NCBI GenBank assembly: GCA_028291645.1
Contig: JAQGNU010000207.1
Location: 1 to 58,022 of the forward strand
DNA: 58,022 nt
Origin: Nevskia sp.
GTDB lineage: Bacteria; Pseudomonadota; Gammaproteobacteria; Nevskiales; Nevskiaceae
Reading direction: 5' to 3'
The notes beneath the pieces were generated by a model. That model saw only the letters and a program-made list of their open reading frames with translations, had not been told where the DNA came from and ran no database searches. How positions within the stretch are numbered: position 1 is the first letter of the stretch; each line of letters begins with the position of its first letter. Positions 43,001 to 51,646 of the stretch are shown here, piece after piece. The position numbers and the translations under genes were made by a program.

Positions 43001-44134
43001 ATGATCCCAAGCGCGCTGCGTCAGCTGTACCAAATTCCCGACGGGGTCGTGTACCTGAACACGGCCAGCATGGGTCCGCGCTTGCGTGCGGTCACGGCAG
43101 CCGGGCAGCGCGCAGTGGAACGCTACGCCGCGCCCTGGACGATCGGCGACGCCGCCTGGTTTACCGAACCGGAAGTGCTGCGCCGCAGCGTCGCAGCACT
43201 CATCGATGTGTCGGCCGATGCGCTGGCGCTGATTCCCTCGGCCAGCTACGGCATCGCCATCGCGGCGAAGAATCTGCGGCTCGCCGCGCATTCGAATATC
43301 GTGCTGCTCGAAGAGCAGTTTCCGTCGAATGTCTACGCTTGGCAGCGTCTCGCTGCGCAGACTCCGGCGAGCATCCGTCGGGCGGCGCGTGGCGGCAAGC
43401 AAACGCTGACCGAATCGGTGCTGTCCTGCATCGATGCGCGCACCTCGCTGGTAGCGATTCCGAATTGCCATTGGTCCGACGGCGAATGGATCGATCTCGT
43501 GGCGGTGGCGACGGCTGCCCATGCAGTCGGAGCAGCGCTGGTGATCGACGCGAGCCAGTCGCTCGGCGCGCTGCCGCTGGACATCGCGGCGATACAACCG
43601 GATTTCGTCGTCGCCGTCGGCTACAAGTGGCTGCTCGGCCCGTATGGTCTCGGCTATCTCTATGCGTCGCCACACTGGCAGCGCGAAGGCGTGCCGCTGG
43701 AAGAAAGCTGGATGACGCGTGCCGGCAGCGACAACTTCGCGCGCCTGGTCGATTACGTCGACGACTATCGGCCCGGCGCGCGCCGCTTCGATTTCGGCGA
43801 ATTCTCGCAATTCATTTCGGTGCCGATGGCGCAGGCCGCGATTGCGCAGCTCGCCGAATGGCGCGTGGCTGCTATTCACCAGCATTTGCGTGCGATCACC
43901 GCTCGTATCCGCGATGTCGCGCTGGGTCTCGGGTACACAACACAAGCGGCCGCGGAGAGTGCCGGCCACTTCCTCGGCCTGCGTCGAGCGGATGGCGAGA
44001 TGTCGAAACTAGCGCAGCAACTGCGCGCCGCCGGCATCCATCTGAGCATTCGCGGCGACTGCTTGCGTATCGCGCCGCATCTGCATACCACCGACGCGGA
44101 TGTCGATCGTTTGTTGAACGTGCTGGCAGGCTGA
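43001..44134 (+). CDS. Class V aminotransferase-fold PLP enzyme
   Basis: 377 residues from ATG 43001 (a TTG one codon before is also open). PLP-binding elements: ASYGIAIAAKNL (phosphate loop), VIDASQSLGALPLDI (Asp contacting the pyridine N), and the Schiff-base Lys in VGYKWLLGPYGLGYLY. It resembles cysteine-desulfurase or kynureninase-like members but lacks the mobile active-site Cys loop of desulfurases, so lyase or transaminase activity on an unknown amino acid is as likely. It is inserted between the amidase and mutL, which are adjacent in Escherichia coli. Confidence 0.85.
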   Translation: MIPSALRQLYQIPDGVVYLNTASMGPRLRAVTAAGQRAVERYAAPWTIGDAAWFTEPEVLRRSVAALIDVSADALALIPSASYGIAIAAKNLRLAAHSNIVLLEEQFPSNVYAWQRLAAQTPASIRRAARGGKQTLTESVLSCIDARTSLVAIPNCHWSDGEWIDLVAVATAAHAVGAALVIDASQSLGALPLDIAAIQPDFVVAVGYKWLLGPYGLGYLYASPHWQREGVPLEESWMTRAGSDNFARLVDYVDDYRPGARRFDFGEFSQFISVPMAQAAIAQLAEWRVAAIHQHLRAITARIRDVALGLGYTTQAAAESAGHFLGLRRADGEMSKLAQQLRAAGIHLSIRGDCLRIAPHLHTTDADVDRLLNVLAG

Positions 44135-44317
44135 GTAAAACGTGTTAAGCGGGCTTTGACGGCAGGCTCGGCACGTGCGCCAAGACTGTATCCTTTGCGC
44201 AACCACACGCCCAGGAAATGCAGTGCCCGCTTTCTACAACAATCCGCTTCGCGCAGATATTCGGCAGCGCCGCAGGCGCGGTGACGCCGCCAGCCTAAAG
44301 CGCTGCAGGTGGCGCGC

Positions 44318-46150
44318 GTGAGCATCCGCGTTCTGCCCGATCAGCTGATCAATCAGATCGCCGCCGGCGAAGTCGTCGAGCGTCCTGCCGCGGTGATCAA
44401 GGAACTGGTCGAGAACAGTCTCGATGCCGGTGCGCGGCGCATCGAAATCGAAGTGGAGCAGGGCGGACTCGGCCTGATGCGCGTGCGCGACGATGGCAGC
44501 GGTATCGCGCGCGAGCAGCTGGCGCTGGCGCTGCAGCGGCACGCCACCAGCAAGATCGCCAGTCTCGACGATCTCGAACGCGTCGCCAGTTTCGGCTTCC
44601 GCGGCGAGGCGCTGCCGAGCATCGCGGCGGTGTCGCGCTTCACGCTGACTTCGCGCACTGCCGCGGATGCGCATGGCTGGAGCGTCGCTGGCGCCGGCAT
44701 GCCCGACGCCGATCCGCCGAAAGCAGCAGCGCATCCCGTCGGTACCACCATCGAAGTGCGCGATCTGTTCTTCAACACACCGGCGCGGCGCAAGTTCATG
44801 CGCGCCGAGTCCACCGAATATCGCCACATCGATCAGCTGGTGCGGCGCCTGGCGCTGTCGCGCTTCGATCTGCAATTGTCGCTGAAGCACAACGGCCGGC
44901 GCAGTCTGGAACTGGCCGCCGCGGAACCCCAGGCACATGCCGCGCGTGTTGCCGCGGTACTCGGCGAAGAATTCCTGGCGAACGCGGTCGCGCTCGATGA
45001 AGCGCGTCCGTTTGTCGATGGCGAACTGCGGCTGTGGGGCTGGGCGGCGCTGCCGAGCTTCGCGCGCGCACAACCGGATTTTCAGTATCTCTACGTCAAT
45101 GGCCGCATGGTGCGCGACAAGCTGCTCGCGCACGCACTGCGTCGCGCGTATGCGGATGCGCTGCACAGCACGCGCCATCCGGCCTTCGTGCTGTATCTGG
45201 AACTCGATCCCGCCGGCGTCGATGTCAACGTGCATCCGGCCAAGAGCGAAGTGCGTTTCCGGCGTTCGTCGCAGGTACATGATTTTCTGCTCGGCTGCGT
45301 GCTGCAGCTGCTGCGCCAGGTGCGGCCGCAGCCGGCGCAGCATCATCGCGTGCAATCGTTCGGGCAGGCGGGCGGCGAATCGTTCGAATCGGCGGCGCGG
45401 CAGACCCCGTTCGCCTACCGGCCGACGCCCAGCACATTCGGCGAAGTGCGCGAAACCGCGCGCAGTCTGGAGTCGACCGCTTGGCCGCTGTACGCAGCGA
45501 CCGCGCAGGCGGATGCAGATGCGCTTGAGACCGTCGCTGCTGCGTCGCAGCCGCAAGCGGTCGCTGAGCCGCTGGGGCGCGCACTCGCACAGCTGCACGG
45601 TGTTTTCATCCTCGCCGAGAATGCGCAGGGACTGGTGCTGGTGGACGCGCACGCGGCGCACGAGCGCGTGATTTACGAGCGCTTCAAGCAGGAGATCGCG
45701 CGCGGCGCTATTCCGTCGCAGAACCTGCTGATGCCGCACACCGTGCGTGTCGGCGAAGACGGTGCCGACCATCTGGAAGCGCAGTCCGCGCAGCTCGCAC
45801 GCCTCGGCCTGACGATCGACCGCGCCGGTCTCGACTCGGTGCGCGTGCGCGCGGTGCCGCCGCTGCTGGCGAAGAGCGATCTCGACGCGCTGCTGCAGGG
45901 CCTGGCACGCGACGAAGCCGACGGCGCCGGTCATCTCGACGAAGCGCTCGACGCCCAGCATCGCGTGCTCGCCGACATGGCTTGTCGCGCGGCAATCAAG
46001 GCGCATCGGCGGCTGACACTGCCGGAAATGGATGCGCTGCTACGGGATATGGAGCGCACCGAACTCGCCGGCCAATGCAACCACGGCCGCCCGACCTGGG
46101 TGCAGATCGGCGCCAATGAACTCGATCGCTTGTTTTTGCGTGGGCGCTGA
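44318..46150 (+). CDS. mutL: DNA mismatch repair protein MutL
   Basis: 610 residues from GTG 44318, 5 nt after AGGTGG; another GTG lies 9 nt upstream. It links MutS mismatch recognition to strand incision. The N-terminal GHKL ATPase shows IAAGEVVERPAAVIKELVENSLDAGA, DDGSGI, RHATSKI and GFRGEALPSIAAVS. A variable Pro/Gln/Ala linker (about 330-420) precedes the dimerisation domain. Asp443-Ala-His-Ala-X2-Glu449-X4-Glu454 matches the endonuclease motif DQHA(X)2E(X)4E except Q to A, as in MutL of MutH-less bacteria. No miaA or hfq follows, unlike in Escherichia coli. Confidence 0.96.
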   Translation: MSIRVLPDQLINQIAAGEVVERPAAVIKELVENSLDAGARRIEIEVEQGGLGLMRVRDDGSGIAREQLALALQRHATSKIASLDDLERVASFGFRGEALPSIAAVSRFTLTSRTAADAHGWSVAGAGMPDADPPKAAAHPVGTTIEVRDLFFNTPARRKFMRAESTEYRHIDQLVRRLALSRFDLQLSLKHNGRRSLELAAAEPQAHAARVAAVLGEEFLANAVALDEARPFVDGELRLWGWAALPSFARAQPDFQYLYVNGRMVRDKLLAHALRRAYADALHSTRHPAFVLYLELDPAGVDVNVHPAKSEVRFRRSSQVHDFLLGCVLQLLRQVRPQPAQHHRVQSFGQAGGESFESAARQTPFAYRPTPSTFGEVRETARSLESTAWPLYAATAQADADALETVAAASQPQAVAEPLGRALAQLHGVFILAENAQGLVLVDAHAAHERVIYERFKQEIARGAIPSQNLLMPHTVRVGEDGADHLEAQSAQLARLGLTIDRAGLDSVRVRAVPPLLAKSDLDALLQGLARDEADGAGHLDEALDAQHRVLADMACRAAIKAHRRLTLPEMDALLRDMERTELAGQCNHGRPTWVQIGANELDRLFLRGR

Positions 46151-46271
46151 CGCGCAGTCTCGCCATGGATGGCGGCGCTGCAGGCTCAACTGAGTATGCG
46201 CACTGTATGAGCCCTGCTTGTCGAGCGCCTAGCGCATACTCCGACTCGCAACCACGAAATCGGGGGATTCC

Positions 46272-47363
46272 ATGGAACCAGTAGTGCCGGTAGCCGCACC
46301 GAACGAGACCTTGACGGCAGCGGCGCCCAAGCGCCTGCCGCTGCGCTTCAGCGGCAGCGGCGGCGAATATTTCGGCATCTGGATCGTCAACCTGCTGCTG
46401 ACGATCCTGAGCTTGGGTGTCTACTCGGCCTGGGCGAAAGTGCGGCGGCTGCAATATTTTTACCGGCATACCGAGTTGGCCGATGCACGCTTCGATTTCC
46501 GCGGCCGGCCGCTATCGATCTTGCTCGGACGCGTCGTCGCCTTGGTACTGCTGCTGATCTACAGCTACGGCACGCGGCATCCTTCCGGCTTCACGCTGAT
46601 CGCGATCTTGATCATCGGCCTGCTGATGCCCTGGCTGTTGCGCAACTCGTTCCGCTTCCGTCTGTATAACAGCAGTTGGCGCGGTCTGCGGTTCGGTTTT
46701 CATGGCAGCGTGGCCGGCGCATACCGCGTGTTTCTGCTCAACGGTGTGCTGATGCTGGTGACGCTGTACCTGCTGGCGCCATTCTTCCATCATCGTCTGA
46801 AACGCTACCAGCACGGCCACACCAGTCTCGGCCGCACCACGGCGAGCTTTGATGCCTCGCTGGGTCAGTTCTATCGGATCTATCTACTGATCTTTCTATC
46901 GGTGGTAGCGGCCGGTGCGATTTTCGCGGTGGTCGGCGGCGCCGCGTTCGTGCAGATGATGCATACCGCGCGCGGTGCCCAACCCGATCCGGCGGCGGCG
47001 ATGCGCGTGTTCTGGTCGATGTTCGTGGTGGTGCTGCTGTTCTCGCTGTTCATCGGACCTTTCTTCTATACGCGGCTGGCGAACCTGATCTGGAATCACA
47101 CGCAGATCGGCGCGCATCGCATCGAATGCCGTCAGTCGGCACTGCGCCTGATGTGGATTCAGGTGAGTAATCTGTTGCTGATGGTGGTCACGCTGGGCTT
47201 GTTCTATCCCTGGGCCGCGGTGCGGGTGATGCGTTTCCAGATCGATGCGCTGAGCGTGCTGGCCGTCACCGATCTCGGCGAATTCGAGGCGGCGGCGGAC
47301 ACGCCCACGAGCGCGATCGGCGAAGAGACCGCGAGTCTGCTCGACTTCGATATCTCGTTATAG
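46272..47363 (+). CDS. DUF898 (YjgN-like) integral membrane protein
   Basis: 363 residues, about seven hydrophobic helices (near 33-53, 87-105, 108-125, 152-175, 205-232, 245-268, 300-322). The family hallmark FSGSGGEYFGIWIVNLLLT then SLGVYSAWAKVRRLQYFYRHT is present at the N-terminus, and a related ILGVYxPWAxVR-like half recurs near the C-terminus (LVTLGLFYPWAAVRVMRFQ in part), suggesting an internal duplication. YjgN-type proteins have no known activity. It is followed 5 nt later by an M48 peptidase gene, a recurrent partnership. Confidence 0.88.
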   Translation: MEPVVPVAAPNETLTAAAPKRLPLRFSGSGGEYFGIWIVNLLLTILSLGVYSAWAKVRRLQYFYRHTELADARFDFRGRPLSILLGRVVALVLLLIYSYGTRHPSGFTLIAILIIGLLMPWLLRNSFRFRLYNSSWRGLRFGFHGSVAGAYRVFLLNGVLMLVTLYLLAPFFHHRLKRYQHGHTSLGRTTASFDASLGQFYRIYLLIFLSVVAAGAIFAVVGGAAFVQMMHTARGAQPDPAAAMRVFWSMFVVVLLFSLFIGPFFYTRLANLIWNHTQIGAHRIECRQSALRLMWIQVSNLLLMVVTLGLFYPWAAVRVMRFQIDALSVLAVTDLGEFEAAADTPTSAIGEETASLLDFDISL

Positions 47364-47368
47364 AAAAC

Positions 47369-48385
47369 ATGCTGCACGCCACCTATTTCGATGGCAAATC
47401 CTCGCGTCCCTACGTCGTTGCCTTGACTGCTGAGCATAATGTCCTGCAGCTCGCTGGTGCCGAGATCACGCGGCAGGTGTCGTTCGCAGAACTGCGGATC
47501 AGCGAACGCCTGGGCTCGGCGCCGCGGCTGATCCGCTTTGCCGACGGTGCGTTTTGCGAAGTCAGCGATCTCGATGGACTCACCGTCTTGCTGCTACGCA
47601 CCTCGCATCGCGAAGGTCTGGTCGAGCGCCTGCAGCGACGGTTGCCGACGGTGCTGGCGGCGACCTTGCTGAGTGCGGTCTTGATCATCGGCGGGTATCG
47701 CTGGGGCTTGCCGGTCGCTGCCGACGTCGCCGCACAGCAGCTACCGCCGGCAGTGGGTCGCGTCATTGGCGAGCAGGCCCTGCAGGCGCTCGATCGCGGC
47801 GTCTTTGTGCCGAGCAAGCTGGATGCCGCGCAACAGCAGCGCTTGCGTGATCGCTTCTCCGCGTTGCATCTGCCGCAGGCGCCGTCGGTGCTGCCGAAGC
47901 TGTTGTTCCGTTCCGCGCCGTCGATCGGCGCCAACGCCTTCACGCTCAGCGACGGCAGCATCGTCGTCCTCGACCAGCTGGTGCGCATGCTCGGCAACGA
48001 CGACCAGACCCTGGCGGTGCTCGCCCACGAACTTGGCCATGTGCAGGCACAGCATCCGCTGCGGCTGTTGATCGAAGGCTCCGCCGTCGCCGCGTTCTGG
48101 GCCTTTTATGTCGGCGACATCAGCAGTCTGCTGGTGGCCGCGCCGGTGGCAGTGCTGCAGGCGCGCTATTCGCGCAGTTTCGAACAGGATGCGGACGATT
48201 ACGCCGCCGATATCCTCTACGCCAACGGCTTATCGCCGGGCTTGCTTGCGGATGCGCTGGAAAAAATCAGTACGGCCGGCACGCGCGGCGACTTGAAGCT
48301 TGCAGGCGGTTATTTGTCGACGCATCCCGCGGACCATGCGCGTATCGCGCGGCTGCGTGCGGCCGCCGGCAGACGCGATATCTAG
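47369..48385 (+). CDS. M48-family zinc metallopeptidase, membrane anchored
   Basis: 338 residues. The first 85 form a small soluble domain (FDGKSSRPYVVAL..), then one transmembrane helix (about 92-112), then the peptidase: NAFTLSDGSIVVLDQLVRML, the zinc site HELGH, and a downstream FEQDADDYAADIL supplying the third ligand Glu. A second hydrophobic stretch follows the HExxH (AAFWAFYVGDISSLLVAAPV). It should degrade proteins at the membrane, as BepA/HtpX relatives do. Co-transcribed with the DUF898 gene, 5 nt apart. Confidence 0.88.
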   Translation: MLHATYFDGKSSRPYVVALTAEHNVLQLAGAEITRQVSFAELRISERLGSAPRLIRFADGAFCEVSDLDGLTVLLLRTSHREGLVERLQRRLPTVLAATLLSAVLIIGGYRWGLPVAADVAAQQLPPAVGRVIGEQALQALDRGVFVPSKLDAAQQQRLRDRFSALHLPQAPSVLPKLLFRSAPSIGANAFTLSDGSIVVLDQLVRMLGNDDQTLAVLAHELGHVQAQHPLRLLIEGSAVAAFWAFYVGDISSLLVAAPVAVLQARYSRSFEQDADDYAADILYANGLSPGLLADALEKISTAGTRGDLKLAGGYLSTHPADHARIARLRAAAGRRDI

Positions 48386-48574
48386 GCACTTTGCTTGGTC
48401 TACTTTGCCGGGCTGCGCTGTGCGGCCTGGCGATCGGTGCGGCGTCGGCGATAATCGTTACTGGACGCGAAGGTGCGTGCCCGGCGGCGTGCCTAATACC
48501 CGCAGCTGCTCGATCGCATAAAACTTTATGGCGCTGGCGCGCCTCTAAGCGCGCGTGTCGCCAACGAGGTGGAT

Positions 48575-50530
48575 GTGAACAATCGATCCGTAGATAGTCG
48601 CGCCCGGCGGTCAGTCGCAATCGCCTGCGCAGCGCTGCTCGCACTCGCCACGTCGATGCTTGCGCCTGCGGCCGACGCGCCAGCGCCACCCGGCTCGCTG
48701 CAGCAACGCATCGCCGCCTGTACCAGCTGCCACGGCAAGGCCGGTGAAGGCGGCGGCGCGGTGGCGCCGTATCAGCCGCGGCTGGCGGGCCAGCCGGCCG
48801 GCTATCTGCTAGCGCAAATGCATGCGTATCAGACCGGGCAGCGCCGCTTCGAAGTGATGCAGTACATGGTCGATAACCTGCCGCAAACCTATCTGCAGGA
48901 GATCGCCGACTACTACGCTGCGCAAAAGCCGGCGTTCAGTGGTGAACCGACCACGGTGATTCCTGCGGCGACGCTTGCCCGTGGCGAAACCCTCGCCTTG
49001 CGCGGCGATGCCGCGTTGGGGGTGAAGGCCTGCGCGTCCTGTCACGGTCGCGGACTCGAGGGTGATGGCAAGCGTTCGCCGGCCCTGGCCGGACAGAACC
49101 TGAGCTATCTGTCCTGGCAGATGCAGGCCTGGAAAGTTGGCCAGCGTGCTGATGCCGCTGAAAGCGAGATGCCGCAAATCGCCAAGGCCTTGTCGGACGA
49201 TGATGCCAAGGCGGTCTCGACCTATCTCGCGTCGATCCGGCCCGGACAGGTGCAGGCCGAGCTCAGTGCGATGCAGCAGCCGGCTGCGGATGCGGCGGCG
49301 GTTGCGGCCGATGCGCAGCGTCCGCTGCCGCCGTCGCAGGGCAGCTTTCAGACCTTGTATCCGGTGATCGTCACCGCCAAAGCCGAGCCCCTGGTCGAGC
49401 AGGGCCGTTATCTGACCGTGATCGGCGACTGCGTCGGCTGCCACACGATCGACGCCAACAAGCCCTTCGCCGGCGGGCTCGCATTACGTTCGCAGTTCGG
49501 CACGATGTACAGCAGCAATATCACGCCGGATCGGGACTACGGCATCGGCGGCTGGACCGACGAGCAGTTCTACAAGGCGATGCACGACGGCATCTCGCCG
49601 GGTTTGAGATTCCTTTATCCAGGGTTTCCATTCAGCAACTACGTGCTGCTCACGCGTGACGACGTGCATGCGATCAAGGCCTATCTCGATATGCTGCAAG
49701 CGGTGCACGCGCCGAATCGCGCGAACGAACTGTCGTGGCCGTTTTCCTGGCGCATTCTGCTGATCGGCTGGCGCCTGCTGTTCTTCCATGGCGATGAATT
49801 CCAGGCCAATCCGCAAGTCAGCGCCGAACTGAATCGCGGCGAATATCTGGTCAAAGGCCCGGCGCATTGCGGCGCCTGCCACACGCCGCGCAATGCACTC
49901 GGCGCCGAACGCAACGACGACTTCCTCGCCGGCAGCCAGCTCGACGATTGGTACGCAGCGAACATTACTTCGGACAAGCAGTCCGGTATCGGCGACTGGA
50001 GTGTCGAAGAGATCGCGCACTTCCTCAAGACCGGCGTCGCGCAGCACATCACCGCCGCGCTCGGACCGATGAAAGAAGTGATTCACGACAGCCTGCAATA
50101 TTTGAAAGACGACGATCTGCATGCGATCGCGATGTACTTGAAGACGGTCCCGGCTAAACATCTCGACGACGGTCAGAAGCAGGCGCAGGCCGGACAGAAC
50201 GCGCCGGTCGCCGCCGCGCAAGGTGCCGAGGTTTACCAGCAGCACTGTGCGTCCTGCCATGGCGACAAAGGTGAGGGCCGCGACAACGCCTATCCGCCCT
50301 TGGCCGGCAATTCAGCGATTCTTGCGGCCGATCCAAGCAACGCGATCCGCACCGTACTGCTCGGCGGTTTCCAGCCGCCGACCGAGCAGCTGGCGCGACC
50401 GTATTCGATGCCGCCGTTCGCCGGACGTCTGAGCGATCAGGACATCGCCGCCGTTGTCGGCTACATCCGCAGCAGCTGGGGCAACAGCGCGGGTGGGGTT
50501 TCGCAGAAGCAGGTCAATCAGCGGCGCTGA
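48575..50530 (+). CDS. Pentaheme c-type cytochrome
   Basis: 651 residues from GTG 48575 with GAGG 5 nt upstream (a GTG two codons earlier is in frame). A signal peptide (ARRSVAIACAALLALATSMLAPAADA) sends it to the periplasm. Five CXXCH sites at Cys49, 153, 286, 432 and 558: the first two resemble cytochrome c4/c553-type domains, the last three resemble the three-heme cytochrome subunit of alcohol/gluconate-type dehydrogenases (CVGCHTIDANKPFAGG, CGACHTPRN, CASCHGDKGEG). It probably passes electrons from a periplasmic dehydrogenase to an oxidase, but no dehydrogenase gene is next to it. Its last 36 codons are duplicated at 55165-55284. Confidence 0.92.
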   Translation: MNNRSVDSRARRSVAIACAALLALATSMLAPAADAPAPPGSLQQRIAACTSCHGKAGEGGGAVAPYQPRLAGQPAGYLLAQMHAYQTGQRRFEVMQYMVDNLPQTYLQEIADYYAAQKPAFSGEPTTVIPAATLARGETLALRGDAALGVKACASCHGRGLEGDGKRSPALAGQNLSYLSWQMQAWKVGQRADAAESEMPQIAKALSDDDAKAVSTYLASIRPGQVQAELSAMQQPAADAAAVAADAQRPLPPSQGSFQTLYPVIVTAKAEPLVEQGRYLTVIGDCVGCHTIDANKPFAGGLALRSQFGTMYSSNITPDRDYGIGGWTDEQFYKAMHDGISPGLRFLYPGFPFSNYVLLTRDDVHAIKAYLDMLQAVHAPNRANELSWPFSWRILLIGWRLLFFHGDEFQANPQVSAELNRGEYLVKGPAHCGACHTPRNALGAERNDDFLAGSQLDDWYAANITSDKQSGIGDWSVEEIAHFLKTGVAQHITAALGPMKEVIHDSLQYLKDDDLHAIAMYLKTVPAKHLDDGQKQAQAGQNAPVAAAQGAEVYQQHCASCHGDKGEGRDNAYPPLAGNSAILAADPSNAIRTVLLGGFQPPTEQLARPYSMPPFAGRLSDQDIAAVVGYIRSSWGNSAGGVSQKQVNQRR

Positions 50531-50541
50531 GTGATTCGACG
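50422..50541 (+). repeat. Direct repeat copy 1: 3' end of the cytochrome c gene
   Basis: This 120-bp segment (last 36 codons, stop and 11 nt beyond) recurs in the same orientation at 55165-55284 with 4 mismatches by my count; the inner 113 bp (from 50429) have only 2. Identity stops sharply after GATTCGACG. It is the left border of the lanthipeptide cassette and resembles the restored gene end left by an integrating element. Confidence 0.85.
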
Positions 50542-50620
50542 CAGCGGTTCGCGGGTGATGCCTCGGTTTGCACTTGGAAGGCACAATCAATGATGTGTCG
50601 CATCTGCGCCAAAAATCCGT

Positions 50621-51646
50621 TCACAGCCGCCTGATACTTGCGGCATCTTTGGGCTTTCCTGAGAAGGGCTGAGGCGAGCATGCCTGAGCATGTAGTCCCT
50701 CGGCCAGGTGGCGATAGAGGTCATGTCGAGCCCTTGGATTTTGGACAAAGGTGGCGACGAATATTTCGTCAACGCCGAAGAGTTCTGAAAATGACTTCAG
50801 CGTCCTCGCGCAGGTATCTGGTGCGCCGACGATATTGCTTTTGTAGCAGCCCTGCTCGACAAGTTCCGCATCCCAGCGCAGAGCATCCGCGTCGGTATCT
50901 GCGCAGACCACCGTCACCGCAATGGCTCCTTGTGCGTGCGGATGATCAAGGCTCGCGGCATAGGTGCGCCGATAGTCGGCCATGAACTCCAGACCGTACA
51001 GTAGCCCGCCGCCAAAAAAGAGGCTGTAGGCATACGGAGTCCCATGCGAGGCGGCGAGGCGGAGACTGGACGGTCCCGATCCGAGCATCCAGAGTGGCGG
51101 CGGGGCAACGCCAAAGGGGCTTGCGCGGACGTTGCCGTCTGCGGCTGATCCGAGGCGGGCTTGGCGCAGTAACTCTACAAGTTCGCCGAGCTTCTGCTCG
51201 AAGTTCTCTCCGCTGAGTTCATCATCGTGGCCGCTCACCAGCGCCGCGGCCACTTTAGGGGATGTCACTCCCGGACCGCGACAGATTCCGAGGTCCATCC
51301 TACCTGGGAATAGCGCCTCCAAGGCGAGGAACAGTTCAGCCACCTTTAGCGGGCTATAGTACTGAAGCAATATTCCGCCGGCACCTATACGCAGAGACTT
51401 TGTCTGCGAAGCGAGCATCGGCAATAGGACTTCGGGACAAGACTGCGCCGCATCATCAGTGTGATGTTCGGCAATCCAGAAACGCTTGTACCCGAGCGTG
51501 TCGACCAGACGCGCCAAGCTCAAAGTATCGCGAAGAGATTCGCGAGCACTCGTCCCGGCCGCACGCTTGCAAAGGTCCAAAACGCTTAGAACGAGGCGCG
51601 GATTTTCTCGAATAACGCTCCGCTTCGACGCCGTGGGTCTAGCCAT
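50621..51646 (-). CDS. Luciferase-like (LLM class) flavin-dependent oxidoreductase, RiPP-cassette tailoring enzyme
   Basis: 341 residues. TIM-barrel bacterial-luciferase family of the group-1 / MsnO8-like type: LSVLDLCKRAAG, a RFWIAEHHTDDAAQSCPEVLL block, GAGGILLQYYSPLKVAE, FPGRMDLGICRGPG, LWMLGSGPSS and YAYSLFFGGG. It uses FMNH2 or F420H2. Its ATG overlaps the LanKC stop by 8 nt, so it is the third gene of the precursor-LanKC operon. Known from other systems: LLM reductases such as those of lexapeptide convert dehydroalanine to D-Ala in lanthipeptides; that role is possible here, as is oxidation of the peptide. Confidence 0.88.
   Translation of the reverse strand: MARPTASKRSVIRENPRLVLSVLDLCKRAAGTSARESLRDTLSLARLVDTLGYKRFWIAEHHTDDAAQSCPEVLLPMLASQTKSLRIGAGGILLQYYSPLKVAELFLALEALFPGRMDLGICRGPGVTSPKVAAALVSGHDDELSGENFEQKLGELVELLRQARLGSAADGNVRASPFGVAPPPLWMLGSGPSSLRLAASHGTPYAYSLFFGGGLLYGLEFMADYRRTYAASLDHPHAQGAIAVTVVCADTDADALRWDAELVEQGCYKSNIVGAPDTCARTLKSFSELFGVDEIFVATFVQNPRARHDLYRHLAEGLHAQACSPQPFSGKPKDAASIRRL

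Noticed and set aside
44234..46006. 590-codon minus-strand frame opposite mutL
   Set aside because: Shadow of mutL, whose GHKL motifs are unambiguous.
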